Origin: Loxodes magnus
Taxonomy: Eukaryota > Ciliophora > Karyorelictea > Loxodida > Loxodidae
Assembly: GCA_946699065.1 (NCBI GenBank)
Contig: CAMPDV010000678.1
Coordinates: forward strand, 1-64,000
Reading direction: 5' to 3'
Length of the DNA stretch: 64,000 nt
A program made the position numbers and the translations under genes. The notes under the pieces are model-generated. The model was not told the origin of the DNA and searched no databases. It saw nothing but the letters and a program-made list of their open reading frames with translations. Of the stretch, positions 47,772 to 61,009 are shown piece by piece. Every line of letters begins with the position of its first letter. The first letter of the stretch is position 1.

Positions 47772-49015
47772 TTTCTCTATTTACCTTTGCTTATTTATAA
47801 ACAACTAAAAGGGTTGGTATAGTTTTACTTATGTTGAAATAATAATTGTAGCATTCTTTAATTAAAAGAAATGAAGTTTTGATATCTTGCTAAAATATGA
47901 TTACAGTATTCACTTAATTAATTATTATAGAAAATCCTTTAGATTCTTTATAAAACTAAATATAGTAAATAGCTTAAAATTTTAGTCAGTTGCTTTTTGA
48001 TAAATATAATTTTCTTATAGCACAGATAATTACTACGATACTTACATTTTTCTTGCTGAAATTCTTCATTTATTCTAATCATTTTTTACCTTAAACATTA
48101 ATGTAAACTCAATATTAAGAGTTTAAAATATATTTCACTTATAGTCTAAATGCTTCACTGCTTATACTTTTTTGGATTCAAATATTAAATAATCTAAAAT
48201 TATAAAAACTAGACATTTTTTTAATTTTCTATCTAAATTTTAGTATCATGGATTTATTTAAGTCTCTCATTTGTATAACCATCTGAAAAATTACTTGCTT
48301 TGCTATAAATTTTATTGAGGCAACAAAAATGTGAAATAAATAAAGAAAGAAAGCCTGAATCCAAATTAATAAATTAATTTTCTTTAGATGAGCAATAAAT
48401 CTTTTTTAAGCTTAACATTAGAACTTATTAAAATGCCTCTTAACACAGAAAATTCGATTTTAAATATAAATAATTGAAATTTTATAATTTTAACATTTTT
48501 AGAACCTTAAAGAAATTTCTGCTTTGTTAAAAGCTTTCAATGCATTAAAATTAAAATTAGTTTTAGTTTCTATCTCTTAAACTATTTTCGTATATTCATT
48601 CTTATTTAAAAGTTTCGTCATATAATTCTTTTCTAAATGTTTATTTATTGCACTCCTCCAAGAAATAAAACATAATAGAATAAAAATGGATTTATATCAG
48701 CATTAAAAAAATGACTAGAATAAAGAGAAAAAATAAATAAATGGTTATAATTTCCATATAATATAATTATTTATTTAGTAAATATTTAGCTATATTTAAT
48801 ATCTATATCATTTCAACTTTTATTAGCTTTATACCTTTATTTTATTTACAACTTTTCATTAACATAAGAAAAATATACTATTTTTAAGCAACTAAAACAA
48901 GTTAAAAGGTTAATTGTTTCTAAAGTTACCTTTACATCCAGTAATCTTTAAAATATATTCTCTTTAACTAAAGGATAGCTTAGAACTTCATTAATCCGCC
49001 ATCCTTGTTTATAAA
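47772..49015. other. AT-rich stretch, nothing recognised
   Basis: No homology seen on either strand. Confidence 0.4.
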
Positions 49016-49017
49016 TT

Positions 49018-49510
49018 TGAACCTTTTTCATCTAAAAATTATTTTTAAATAGATAAATTAACTATTATAAGTTTTTTTCCTAAATTTATTAAGCATGGTT
49101 AAGTAGGTCATATTTGAAATAGATCTTTCATTATTTTTTCATAATCTTGTTTCTTCTCCAACATCTTATATAATGACACTGCTTTGACATATATAACAGC
49201 GCATTTTTCTTCTTATGCTTTATTATTTACTAATTTCTATAATCAAAGATATACTTCTTAATATCTATTGATTGCTTAAATAATTTCTTGTGATTGTGCA
49301 AATTTTTCGTAAAGTTCTTTTGATAAATATTGTAATTAAGAAAAACAAAATTGAAGCATTTGAAGGATATAGCTATATTAATTATTAATCTTATCTAGTT
49401 AATTTTCTATTTATGATTATATGTTATTTATTGTATTCTCTATGGTTGAAAATAAAAGATTTAGTTTAGCGTCTTTTTTTTAATATCTATTCTTATTTTA
49501 AAAAGCTTAG
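49018..49510 (-). CDS. Helical protein fragment, unidentified
   Basis: One minus-strand frame is coherent for about 150 codons: STIENTINNIQSQIENQLDK; LQYLSKELYEKFAQSQEII; QAINRYQEVYLWLQKLVNN; EEKCAVIYVKAVSLYKMLE; KKQDYEKIMKDLFQIWP. Composition is that of a genuine helical, perhaps TPR-like, protein. Both ends are unclear; the 5' side runs toward the LINE fragment on the other strand. Confidence 0.45.
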
Positions 49511-49607
49511 ATTTAGAAATATATTTTATAAATATCTACTCTATCGACTTTTCTTATTTCCTTCTTCACTTTATTATTATTAAAAATGGAAAAAATAATT
49601 AAAAAAG

Positions 49608-51401
49608 ATGTCAGATTTAATAATAGATTTATTTCGAAAGTAAGCCAAAGGAAAAACAAAACTAATAACAACTTTGATTGATATGAAAAAAATGTACGAA
49701 TCAATAGAAAGAATGTTGCTTTTTCATCACCTGAAGCGAGTCAAGTTACTATTAGGATTGATATTAGCATTTGAATCTTTCTACAAAAATATAAGTTCTT
49801 AATTCCTTATAGATGGAAACTTTTCTAAAAAACTTAAATATAGCATAGGAGTAACGTTAGGAAGTTTGCATGGACCAAAGCTAGCGTTGTTGTATTATGA
49901 TATTGCTATCAGATATATAGAAAGTAAAGGAAATAGTATTGGATTCAAATTTAACAGTTTCAATAATAGTTTTGCTTTCAGAGGATGGGTAGATGACTTA
50001 ATACTTCTTTCAAAATCTAAAAAGAACATGTAAAAATTAATAGATGAAACAAATAGAGTTTTTAATTGAACTTAGCTTAAAATAAATGCCTCTAAATGTA
50101 AGTAATTCAGTTTCTAAAAAACATAAAAGAAAAGAGGAAAATTTAAACTTGAAGATTAGAAATCAGGCTATCACATAGAAACAGCAAGCTTCATAATTAG
50201 GATTAACTCTGGATTAAAAAAGGATTTAATTAATCACTACAAGCAAGTCTCATTCAAATATCTGTCTGTTATGAAGAAAGCAGTATTTACTTTATCAAGG
50301 TATAAAAATGTGACATCTTGACACTTTAAGACTTTGTGTAAAATGTTCAATCTTTCTTTAGCAGAATATGGAGGAGATTTATACTTTGGACTATCTAAAA
50401 TGGAATTACTGCAATATTAAATACAATTGATAAAAGCGTGAGACTGATAGTAAGAAAAGCCTTTTAAGCACCTGAAAATATTTTTAATGAGTCTTGTTAT
50501 ATAGATCTTAACTAAACGCCATCTAATCATATTATGGTTCTGAGGTTTTTTATTATTTTTACAAAATTCGATAAGAAAGTATTAATCATCCTTTATCAAC
50601 AATAGGATCTCTTTTTAAGAATAACTGATAAGAAGGATATTAATATAGAAATTAAGTAGCAAGACTATCTGAATATTACGAAATAGATATTAATAATTAG
50701 GAACATAATAGTAGCATTAATACTTTTACGAAGTATGTTAAAAGTAAAATTCAACATTCATTTTTATAAAGTAACAACTTAAAGGTAAAAAGGATGCCAA
50801 ATGCGAAGTTATTTATAGAATAAGTTTTATAATAATAATTGATCCTGAAAATTATCTATCCAAAATTAAATGGATAGTATCGAAGAGAAATAATTAGTAT
50901 GTACAAACTCAGAATATACAGCTACAACTTTCGAATAGACCTTCAAGACAGACATTATTCTATCAGAGTCCCCATTGCATTTGTGGAGAATTTGATAAGT
51001 TTAGGCATATTCTGGATTGCGATTGCTATATAGACATACAGGAATGGATAATAGTAAAGATTGGATAATGCGAGATTAGAAGACTAATAACATATGACCA
51101 AAACTATATCAATTAATTTTCAAAAAACAAATTAGAATACATTGATCTTCAAATAAACATTTTTCATAGGATGCTAATTAAAAGGAGATTAGAATTATTT
51201 GAACTGGAAAAAGATAATTTGATTGAAAACTCTGCAACTAAGAGAGAAGAAGTTAAAGATCAAGAAAAAGATGAAGAGAATGAGGAAGATAAAGAGGAGG
51301 AAGAAGAACATGAAGAGTAAAAGGAAGAATAGAAGGAATAAACTAATGAAGAAGATGATCAAGCTGAAGAAGAAGATGAATATGAAAGCGGGAATAAATG
51401 A
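49608..51401 (+). mobile_element. 5'-truncated LINE reverse transcriptase (ORF2 fragment)
   Basis: One frame from about 49608 to TGA 51399-51401. Reverse transcriptase motifs in order: motif A LIDMKKMYESIERMLL (49677 on; the usual F/Y-D pair reads Y-E), motif B GVTLGSLHGPKLALL, motif C GWVDDLILLS (both catalytic Asp, 49992-49997), then LKINASKCKQFSF. Near 50,976 comes the LINE-type C-terminal zinc motif CICGEFDKFRHILDCDCY. A long Glu/Lys-rich acidic tail follows. Endonuclease and the N-terminal part of the polymerase are missing, typical of incomplete target-primed insertion. Trp codons include several TGA. A relative of this element is a candidate driver of the ORF1-only elements nearby. Confidence 0.85.
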
Positions 51402-52035
51402 AAACTTTTAAATAACATAATAACATTTTTAATTGAAAGAAGTAATTCCAACAATGAAAAGATGTCACAAGACTCTTTAAGTTAAAATTTAATTTTAAAA
51501 TATTATAATATAAATAAATACTTCAATAGCAATCAATTTTAAATTTTATCTTTATTATCTGTTTATGACATTAATGAAATGCTAAATAATTAATTTTTAT
51601 ATAAGAATAATTAAACTTTAAGAGAGTCTAATTTTCAAACATTAAATTATTATCAAATCTAAATGAATTTCTCACAAAATAAATGTAAAGAAATAAACTT
51701 TATAATTACAATTTTGAAAACTAAGTTAACCTTTGATAAATTTTTAATAATAAGTATCCAAATATTTAAAAGCTTTTTCTTATTACTATTTCATTTAAAA
51801 AACATTTAAAAGTTTTAATTTATAATATTAATAAGCAAAGATGACTAAGAATTTGAAATATAATAAGCAATATATCAAATTTATTCTGTACAATATAAAC
51901 AAACATACTCTCACTATTTACCCTTTTATCTACTTATCTCTTCTAATACTTCCTTGTCTCTATTTTCCTCTCCTTACAACCAACTAATTATCCTTCCTTA
52001 TTTTCTTTGCAGATATTAAGGATTCAGACGTTGAA
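51402..52035. other. Intergenic, nothing recognised
   Basis: AT-rich spacer between the LINE fragment and the next element. Confidence 0.4.
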
Positions 52036-52039
52036 TTAT

Positions 52040-52880
52040 TATCCCTTTTGCTACTTTTTTTTCCCACTTGATAAAGCTTAATATTAGATTATAGGAAATA
52101 GGCTAAGAATATTATGCGCTTGGAAGTCTCGAATCTCACTACATAATAGTAAAAAAGCTATGATTAGTTGATTAAAATGGTGCTAGAATCTCCAGGAAGA
52201 GGTCAAAAATTGAAGAAAGACAATAAGAAGCTAATGGAAAAACTTGAACTTGCAGAAGAAATAAAATCGAGACTCATGACCTAAGAAAGAGACCTTAACG
52301 CATTTTATAATATATCACAAGACTAATGCGGTTAATCTCTAAACTAACAATAGAAGCAGAAAGAACTGATCAGCAAATTAGAAAAAATAGAAGAAAATCA
52401 GTACAAGTTGCAGCTTTAAATGGAATTGAAAGAATAAAGGAATGATCCAATGATAATTGAAGGTGAAAATAACTCAAGATTTAAACCTAAACTACAAGTA
52501 AAAACACTTTATTACCGTAATTCTCAAAAGCATCTGTGGAAAAGATGCTAGAAATTTCTCAACTTCAAGTAAGAATATTTAAACTATTAGAAGAAGTTGG
52601 AGAACAAAAGGAAGAAACAATAACAATTAAAGCTATCAAGAGAAAGAGAAAGATTATACTGAAATAAATTTAGGGAAATTTACAAGAAAAAAGACATCTA
52701 GCATCTAGTTGAAAGAAGAATTAAAGGACAACATGCATGGTAAGGAGAAGAGTTGTAGATATTTTCAGACTTTTATATTAAGCCTCTAGAGCAATCTAGA
52801 GGCTGGCGGGAAAGAGGTTGAAATACCTCCAAGAACGCCAAACACTTAATTTTGTATTTGTATTTGTATATAACTAGTAT
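52040..52880 (+). mobile_element. Decayed zinc-knuckle retroelement
   Basis: A frame from about 52183 to 52845 follows the family: coiled coil (KLKKDNKKLMEKLELAEEI), then LYYRNSQKHLWKRC where two of the three knuckle cysteines have become Leu and Arg, then the C-terminus FYIKPLEQSRGWRERW. Its HLWKRC uses TGG where the 29.3-kb copy uses TGA. A perfect 5-bp hairpin GAGGT/ACCTC (52814-52829) and a (TTTGTA)n tail close it. The N-terminus is shifted or lost. Zinc binding must be gone. Confidence 0.8.
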
Positions 52881-54060
52881 TAAATTTTTATATTATGTAT
52901 TTCAATTATTCTTAGAAATTGTTTCTCTAATAGTTCAAAGCCTTTTTTTAATTTATATATATTCAATAAGTAGGTAATTGGTTTACTATTATATTTCTTT
53001 ATTATTAAGTTTTGAATTAAATTAAACTTTCTTTCTTAATCTCTTGTCTTAGTTTCTATTTAAGATTACAATGAGTTATATTATCCCTGGGTAAGATAAT
53101 TATTGAATTAGAGCTTTATTATATGATGATTATATGTTGTTATTATTGCTATAAGGAAGTGTAGCTTGAAGATTTGTTTCAACTAAGATTCAAATTTATT
53201 TAATATTTTTACTTCTTCCTTGCATTTAATTTTGTATTTACTCATTTTATTTAAACAGGAGTCTTAGCTTCATCAACAAGATTTTAGATTGGTTTGACCT
53301 CAACACTAGGATTAATTGTTAAAGATTAAGTAGCTGATAAAATTAAAGCTAAGTTTGTATCCTTCTTCAGAGGGTAAATTAGTTATATTTTCTGAATACC
53401 TATAAAGGATGCGTTAATCATATTCAATCTATTTTTCTAAAAGAATTAAATAATGATGATCTCTAATCCAAAACTTATCTATATTTCTTAGTCTAAAATA
53501 TGATATTCTAGAATTATATTCCAAGACAGCATATTACTTTCACATTAGCTAAAATAATAGATAATTCTCTTAAGAAAGGATAAGGAAGAGACAATAAAGT
53601 TCTTGCTATTTAATAAAAATAACAGAGTAAGCGATAATAAGTAAAACATACATCAACATCCCTTAAGTAAATAAATAACAGACTTTAGTATATTATAATT
53701 ATAAAAAGCTCCAACTAGTTAAAGATTTAAGAAGTTTTAATTTTTTGTTAATTTATAAATAAGTTATTTGCTAGAAATGCATTTTAATTTTAATTTATAG
53801 CATATTATATTTAAAAAAGATTCTCTTATAACTTATATAATAATAATGAAGTATAGTGATACCACCTTTCATTTAGGATACTCACTATTTTAAAGTTTAT
53901 TTATTGGTTCAAATATTAAATTTACAAGTTTCCTCTGAATAATCTTCTTTAAATGCATATCTTTCAGTAATGTGTTTACTCTTTTTTATTATAGATATCT
54001 TGCTTCAGTCAAGTTCGATTCCAATTGTATTTATGTTTCTTTTTTATTAAAAAATGCGAT
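52881..54060. other. Unassigned AT-rich stretch
   Basis: Nothing recognised on either strand. Confidence 0.35.
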
Positions 54061-54062
54061 GT

Positions 54063-54801
54063 TCATTAAAATTTTACTTCCTTTGTAGTTCTTTTTTCTG
54101 TATAATAGACCTTCTGAAGTGCGGTAAAGATTACTTATCTATCTCCTTATTCTAAAGCTTTCTAGTTCTTATTTTTTGTTAAAATCTTCAGCATTATCTT
54201 AAAATACGTCCTTATATCTTGCGATATATACATTATTTCTTCTCTTTAGTAGAAGACATTTTGCTGGGTAAATATTGGGTTTTACGTCTATGAATCAATT
54301 GTTGATATATTTTCAAAAAACAAGCTTTCAATGCGCTTGACTAGTTAATAAATTTTATTTTAATTTGTTAAATTCTGAACTTATTTGACTGTAGATTCTT
54401 TGGCTTTAAGATGCTCGGAATAAGATTCTAGATTTTTCTTCGAGTTCTTGGACTTTGCGTTAAAGCTTATCATTTTACTTTACATTTTTTGAAGTTCTTG
54501 AAGGAGGATTTCCTGATCACTGTTTAAGAGATATCCTTTTTCTGAGAAGATTTTATCATTAAGGTTTGCTTTATTATATATAATAGTAATTAATTAATGT
54601 AAATCCTCCTTTAATAGAATCATCAAAGGTTTTAGCTTAATAAAAAACTTGAGCCCGAATCTACTCTAATAATTCAGAGAGTTAGATCTCTTAATCTCCA
54701 ATTCTTTTATAAAGACTATTAATGTCAATTAATTGATCAATCTTACTTAGTTTCTTTTTCTTTTAACCAATTGCTGTTACAAGCTTATAAATATATATCA
54801 T
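54063..54801 (-). CDS. Small coiled-coil protein, one frame change
   Basis: ATG at 54801 opens MIYIYKLVTAIGQKKKKLSK and then LYKRIGDQEIQLSELLEQIR. Near 54,560 the sense moves by one frame to DKIFSEKGYLLNSDQEILL, QELQKMQSKMISFNAKSKN and QREEIMYISQDIRTYFKIM, ending at TGA 54063-54065. Helical and charged throughout; no domain recognised. The frame change may be a short intron or a mutation. Confidence 0.5.
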
Positions 54802-56788
54802 TTTATTAGATAAATAAATATATTTTGTTTAACTTACTTAGAAATAAGATATCTAAGCTATTAAATTTAACACTCTTAAAATAAAGCAAAAAGTGTATTA
54901 TTTGTCTTAGATTTATATTCTATTTAGCTTTCAATCTTATAAATTACTTTATTATGACAAAGTGGATTATTTTCAAATTTTTATAATAATAAAGCTATCT
55001 AAGTGTTAAAGCATTAAGCTTTTATTATTTAGAAATATCTTCTTATATTAAAGGAGAATAGACTGTTATAAACTAAATTACATATAGCTTGTTAATAGAA
55101 TATTTTAGATAATATCTTTAGTAAATTGGATATAATGAAGATTATAATATTACTATTTATATATTTTAGTATTTAATAGTAATAATATCTAAATTCATAA
55201 AGGATAAGGCTTTAATTTAATTTATATGATAGGTTTATATCTTCTTATGTTATACAAATCTATATGCACTATATAAGAATATAAATTTAGATGTTATTAG
55301 ATTTGTTATAAATAATATTTAATTAAATCTTATCTAAAAGGATATCTAATATTATTAATTCTTTAAATATTTAAAACATTAAGAAATAAAATGATTCTTA
55401 AGTAGATTAAATTAAAATATTCTAAATTATTTTAAAGTAGAAGATTGATATATGAATTAAAATATTTACTTATAATCCTTATTTAATAACTTGAATGAAA
55501 CTATTTCAATTATTTATTTAAAAGTAAATAATACATCTTAAACTTTAAAATAATTATCAAAACTTAGAAGTTTTATATAAACTTAAAATTAGAAGAAATA
55601 GAATTAACCATAATTATTCTAAGTTACTTTCAATTAAACAACATTATAAGGTCTTATCTTTTCTATTAATATGAAGTCCTAAAGTTTAAATTTAACTTAC
55701 GAGGAGATAGATTAAATCTAAAATAGGAAAAATAAAAGCAAATTATAAAATAATAAATTTATGCTGTAATTTGAAGAATTTCTAATTGAAAGCAATCAAA
55801 AGTTTAATGAGAACAAGTATACTTAAAATTAATTTAATAATCTGAAATTTTTCTATAAAATAAAGATAAAGCTATATATAAATTAAATGAAGCTTATCTT
55901 ATTTAATAGAGCAATTAATAATTATACAACTAACTTTACTTTTAACCAACTAATGAAATTAACTAAAGTTTAATTATTGATATCTTAAATGCTTTTATTA
56001 TTATAGCTATAAAATTAATTTAAAATAATGCCTTTGCTTATTAAATAAAAATTAATAAAATATGAACTAAGGCAACAAAGGAATCTTTATATACATTTTC
56101 TTTATTTATTTTATTAAATAGACAGACATTAAATCCTTTAGTTGATATTAATAAAAAATTAGATTAATAAAAGAAACGGAATAATATATATGTAATAATC
56201 TAAATCTATTAAATTAAGGATTCATTTATTTTAATATTAAGATAATTTATAATTATCAAACTTACACTAAATATAAAAAAGTTTAAGAACATTCATTAAA
56301 ATAGGTACTTCAAACAAATTTATGGTTTGTGGCTAAATATAATTTCAAAAATTAAATTTAGTTAAATTAAAAAATATAGGAAAATCAAAATTTTAAGACT
56401 ATAATATCTTAAAACTAGCAAAAAAGTTTAAAATGAAATAATCACAAAATTATAAGCTTAACTCAAAAACTATTTGGATAAATATATAATAAAAATTAAA
56501 GATATAATTAAAGCTAAACTTGAGAATGGTAATTAAACTATCTTTAAATATTTAAAAATATCAAAGCTTTCTTAAGCTATTTACTTCTATGTAATATGAA
56601 AAATTTATAAATAAAACTAAAAAGAGAAAAAATATAAATATAGTAATTAGAATACTTTATTAAATAAATATTAGTATCAAAAAAAAGGATTTATTATATA
56701 AAGTAGATTAAAATTAATATCCTTAGTTTATATCTATCTCAGTAATATTAAGTAATTATTTACTAACATTCTAAAATACTTAATAAAA
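54802..56788. other. AT-rich stretch, nothing recognised
   Basis: About 2 kb of very A+T-rich DNA without a recognisable gene. Confidence 0.45.
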
Positions 56789-56861
56789 CGCCGACTAAGG
56801 GACTTGAACCCTTGACCACCAGCTTAAAAGGCTGGCGCTCTACCGACTGAGCTAAACCGGC
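56789..56861 (-). tRNA. tRNA-Lys (UUU)
   Basis: 73 nt. Acceptor GCCGGTT pairs with AGTCGGC (two G-U pairs), anticodon arm CCAGC-CTTTTAA-GCTGG, T loop TTCAAGT, discriminator G. No intron. Confidence 0.96.
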
Positions 56862-56922
56862 TTATTTAATATATCTTATATTTATTAAATATTATCATTA
56901 TAACTAATAAAAGTAATAAAAA

Positions 56923-56995
56923 TGGAGAACACGGGTATCGATCCCGTTGCCTCTCGCATGCAAAGCGAGCGCTCTTCCATTTGAGCTAGTTCCCC
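56923..56995 (-). tRNA. tRNA-Ala (UGC)
   Basis: 73 nt. Acceptor GGGGAAC pairs with GTTCTCC, with a G-U pair at the third position, the tRNA-Ala G3-U70 identity signal. Anticodon arm CTCGC-TTTGCAT-GCGAG. Discriminator A. It lies 61 bp from tRNA-Lys in the same orientation. Confidence 0.97.
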
Positions 56996-57785
56996 TTCAT
57001 AAATATACATTTCCTTTTCTTAAATACATAAAAGAGGGATTAAAAAATAATTAGTAGTATATATTAATAAAGGATTATAACTTATTTAGCTATATTTTAA
57101 TTATTTATTATGAGTCTTAAAATAGTTTCATTATTTGCTTAATAGCTATATTGCTATGTAATCGTAAAACCTATATTATGATTGTGGACCTCTAAGATAA
57201 TAAGATGATTATACTATTTTTATTATTATACTTTTTATTATTTGAATGAACTGCAATGCTTACAATTAAATTTTTCAATTTATTTCTATTAATTTTTATT
57301 TTATTTGTATTGAAATTAATTTTACAAATCTTTTAAATTTTTACTTTTCTAAGCATCGTAAATAATTATAATTTTTCCTTCTTCATTATGTATTATTTGA
57401 GTCACAAGTTTCAAAATATTTTTATAATTAAGTTTGATATAAATTAATTAATTTGAGGATCTGCTTATAAAATAATATTTTATAACTAAGACATTTATAA
57501 TCAGTATTTAATCTTAAAATTACAAGAAAATATCTGAAAACTTGTATTGTATGCAGCTACCTCCATTTAAAGCATAACTGGAAGGAAATTATGAAAGATA
57601 TTAATTTTAATACAATTCTTTTCCATTTCACATTATAAACTTTGATCGTCTAAATTATTTATACAGTGTGTTATAAGTTGAGAAAAAGCTAAATAGCATT
57701 GTTTTTGAAGAAAAATTAAGATTTATACTGAATAAATTGTGAGTTCTGTTGAATTACATTTGTCACAATTTATATTAGAAGACTT
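56996..57785. other. Intergenic, nothing recognised
   Basis: AT-rich spacer upstream of a plus-strand coding-like region. Confidence 0.35.
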
Positions 57786-57789
57786 AATT

Positions 57790-58223
57790 ACTAGAAAGTA
57801 ACCGGATTGATTTTTTCTTAATATATATCTAATATGCAGATAAGCATTTTACATTTAAAAAGTTTTACAGCTTGGTATTTAGTGCAAGTATTTGAATCAG
57901 AATTTGCTTAACAATCTAGAATTGTCTGAATGAACTTTTTTAATCTCTACTGGAATTCTTTAGGAAACGAATGAGATAAGATTGCATTAGTCCTTGAATG
58001 TAAAGTCTTAGTTCTAGTTTACTCTGCACTAATTATATCACCTTTTCCTACATTAAAATTGATCACAATTAGAATAAATGCTATATTTCACTATTCTGAT
58101 CCTTGTCTTTCTAAAATAAAAGCTAAATAATGTTTCTAATAGTTGCTATGTTTCTGTATAGCTTACTTAGATAATGAATATGCAAACATAAAAGAATTAG
58201 AAAAGGTAAATTTAAAAGTTTGA
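57790..58223 (+). CDS. Unidentified protein, C-terminal part
   Basis: One frame reads ESEFAQQSRIVWMNFFNLYW, NSLGNEWDKIALVLECKVL, LITIRINAIFHYSDPCLSK and LLCFCIAYLDNEYANIKEL, ending at TGA 58221-58223. The coherent C-terminus, and a stop only 22 bp from the convergent LRR gene's stop, support a real gene end. The N-terminus was not found. Helical, possibly TPR-like. Confidence 0.45.
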
Positions 58224-58245
58224 TTATAAATAAATATGGAAATGA

Positions 58246-60636
58246 TCATAATAAGAAATAAAGATTTATAAGAATAATATTTAAACCATGTAAATAATGG
58301 TATCCTATTATTATATTTAGTTATATCATTTAATTATCAAATATTTTATTAAGTCTATCAATTGTTTTCATTTTAAGTCTTCAACTAAAGTCTCCCTATT
58401 CTAAATCCATTTCTTCTATATAGTTTAACATCTCAGAAAATTTATATTCAATTATTATTTTTTTAAAGTTTTTGCTTAACTTAACAATATATTCTTCTTT
58501 TAGTTTAGAACAACCGTGCAAAATAAATTTTTTTAAACTATTCCAAATTTAATATTAAAATCCTTATTCATCTTATATAGGAAATGCTTCTTAGTTTATT
58601 TCGCTATTACATCTTAAGTCTAAGTATTCAAGCTAGTTACAGTTTTTTATTATTTAAATAGCATCTTCGTTACCTAAATTGCAAAAACTTAACTATAATT
58701 TTTTTATAGTAGGTATTTTTACTATTTCACTAATTCAATTTTTCTGTCTTATTTTCCATGAATAAAGTTCAATTCTTTGTATTTATTAACAATAAGTATT
58801 TAATATCTTGAAAGTATCATTTTATAATCCTTCGATATAACTAAGTTCAATTTCTTTTAATTTCTAGCAATTTTGTAATATAAAATTAATAGTTTAAGGT
58901 TTAAATTAATGAAGTTGCTATGATTATAAACATTCAATTTTCTTATTATAAATTCCTATTTAATGAAGTGTCTAATCTTAAATATTATTTTAATTTCCAA
59001 GTTTCAATTTCTTTAGATTAGGAGAGTGCATCAGGATTAATTATAAAATGTCATCTATTAAATTATTACAACTCTAAATGCTAACATCCACAAGTTAAAA
59101 TAACTTTTCATTTTAAGAATTTAAATCTTATTCTACTGCTTAAATTCACTAAGCTAAGCTGGATTACTTTAAATGTTAATCATTTATAAAAGTGACTTCA
59201 TAAAATGATATTGATATTAAGAAGTTAGAGTTATATAGTACTAGCTTGATAAATTGATTACTTATTTATACAGGTCCAGATAAGTATAATTACTATAACT
59301 TAAATTATTCCTAAATCTAGAAGTTAATATTACTCATTAGCTGCAATTCTTTTTCTTATATTTATACATTTTCTTATTCGTCCTCTTAGATATTAAAATT
59401 GTATAAGCTGAGATTTTTCAAATCTTTAGATCTACAAACTAAAAGAATAAATCAATAGGAATTATAAAATTTTAGTTAATTAATCCTAATAGTTTATAAA
59501 CTGTTTTGTCTATAAAAGAATTCTTAAATTTCTTACACTGAAGAATCTTTACATTTTATATCTAAATTTTATAGTTAAGAACCCCCAAATTTACTTAATC
59601 ATTTGTTCAACATTTCAAGTATTATAGGTGGAATAGTTATTAAATTAGGACAAAATTTTATTATTTCTTCGATATAGTGAATGTTAATATATTCTAGATT
59701 TTATCCTTTTATTTATAGAAAACTCTTTATCTTTTCATAATCTAGATTATTACTTTTTAATTCTAGGCTTTTCAAATTCAAGTTTTAACAATAATCTAGC
59801 AAGAATTATCCTGTTAATTATTATGCCTAGTATAAGTAAATTGATTCCAACTTAGGTAATTATTGTAAAAACCATAAAGACTAGTCATTTAAATCTCCAA
59901 TGATTCTTAAGTTTCTTAGCTAGCTAAAATGAGAAATAATAAAGCATAAGTTATTATTTAAGTTTATTCCATATAACTAAAAATCTTTAATTTTTAGTTA
60001 TTAATTGTTTTTTAAGCATTTCAGTCTTTATTAGATACTAACTACCAATATATCAGAAATCTAATTTTTCAATCTTTAAGGAAATAAACTAAATTTTATT
60101 TTTAAAGTCTCTACATCAGATTTGGATATTTATTTTAATGTTCATTTAACTTAGTTTTTGGTAATTTGCTTATCTTTTATTTAATAACTACCAATTTTTA
60201 GAGATCTATAAAAGTATCTATATTAGTTGAAATATCTATTGACTTATTGCAGAATAGCAATGTCTTTATTTTCTAAGAACTAAATAATGTAATTTATAAT
60301 ATTTTAATTCTTCTAAACTTTTTATATTTAGCTCTCATTCACTTATTAGTTTTATACTTAAAGCTCAATTTTATTTATCCCTATAGTATCTTCTTAGTTT
60401 CCCAGTGTATTTAGTTACTGATTGAAATCTTAGTTTATATCTTGCTTCAATTCTGTTCATTGATGTTCTACTTAAAAACTATTTTGAAGCTTTGCTTCTT
60501 CGTTTCGTTCTAATTTTTTATCCTTTTAAGGTTGAGATATAAATATGGCCTAGCTTTACTGATGTTCAGTTCGATATATCTAGGCTGATTTCTTCTAGCT
60601 GGTATGCTTTTTGTTATTAAAACAACAAGCTCTCAT
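58246..60636 (-). CDS. F-box/leucine-rich-repeat protein (FBXL-like)
   Basis: A single frame of 796 codons from ATG 60636 to TGA 58246-58248, with no intron and at least seven internal TGA read as Trp. Residues 1-110 are a Gln-rich linker with two early Cys. Residues about 111-140 (NIINYIIQFLENKDIAILQQ, then VNRYFNQY) fit an F-box, the SKP1-binding motif of SCF ubiquitin ligases. About residues 230-770 are leucine-rich repeats of the Cys-containing type (for example LKEIELSYIEGL, IKKLQLSFCNL, LEYLDLRCNSEINQEAF), which bind substrate. Expected role: substrate adaptor for ubiquitination, cytosolic. The F-box call is by pattern only; the LRR call is strong. Confidence 0.88.
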
Positions 60637-61005
60637 TTTATATAGTAAAAGGTAGTGTGGTAGAAATAAGGTATTTACATTGTAATTAGATAATTCTTTA
60701 GAGAATTATAGAGTAAATTCTAAAGTAAAGTATAGTTATAAAGACACTAATACTTTATATTTATCTATTACTAAATCAGTTACTTCTATTCTTCTTAATT
60801 AACTACTATATGCATCTCTACTTTATACTCTTACCTATATCTACTTACTATCTATTTCTCTACTTTAGATACTGTTAAGTTACCCACCTTTATTCTATTC
60901 CTATCTTTCCTTTATTTAAAAATCGCTTACTAACTTATTTCCATCTAATTAATACCTTTTTAAGTCTCTTCGCTATCCTTCCTTAAGAGATCAATCTATT
61001 ATTTT
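60637..61005. other. Spacer 5' of the F-box/LRR gene
   Basis: AT-rich, no motif recognised. It should contain the promoter of the minus-strand LRR gene. Confidence 0.35.
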
Positions 61006-61009
61006 AGAT

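Noticed and set aside
51223-51411. A 62-codon Lys/Arg-rich plus-strand ORF
   Set aside because: It is a shifted frame of the acidic Glu/Lys tail of the LINE ORF2, whose own frame ends at 51401.
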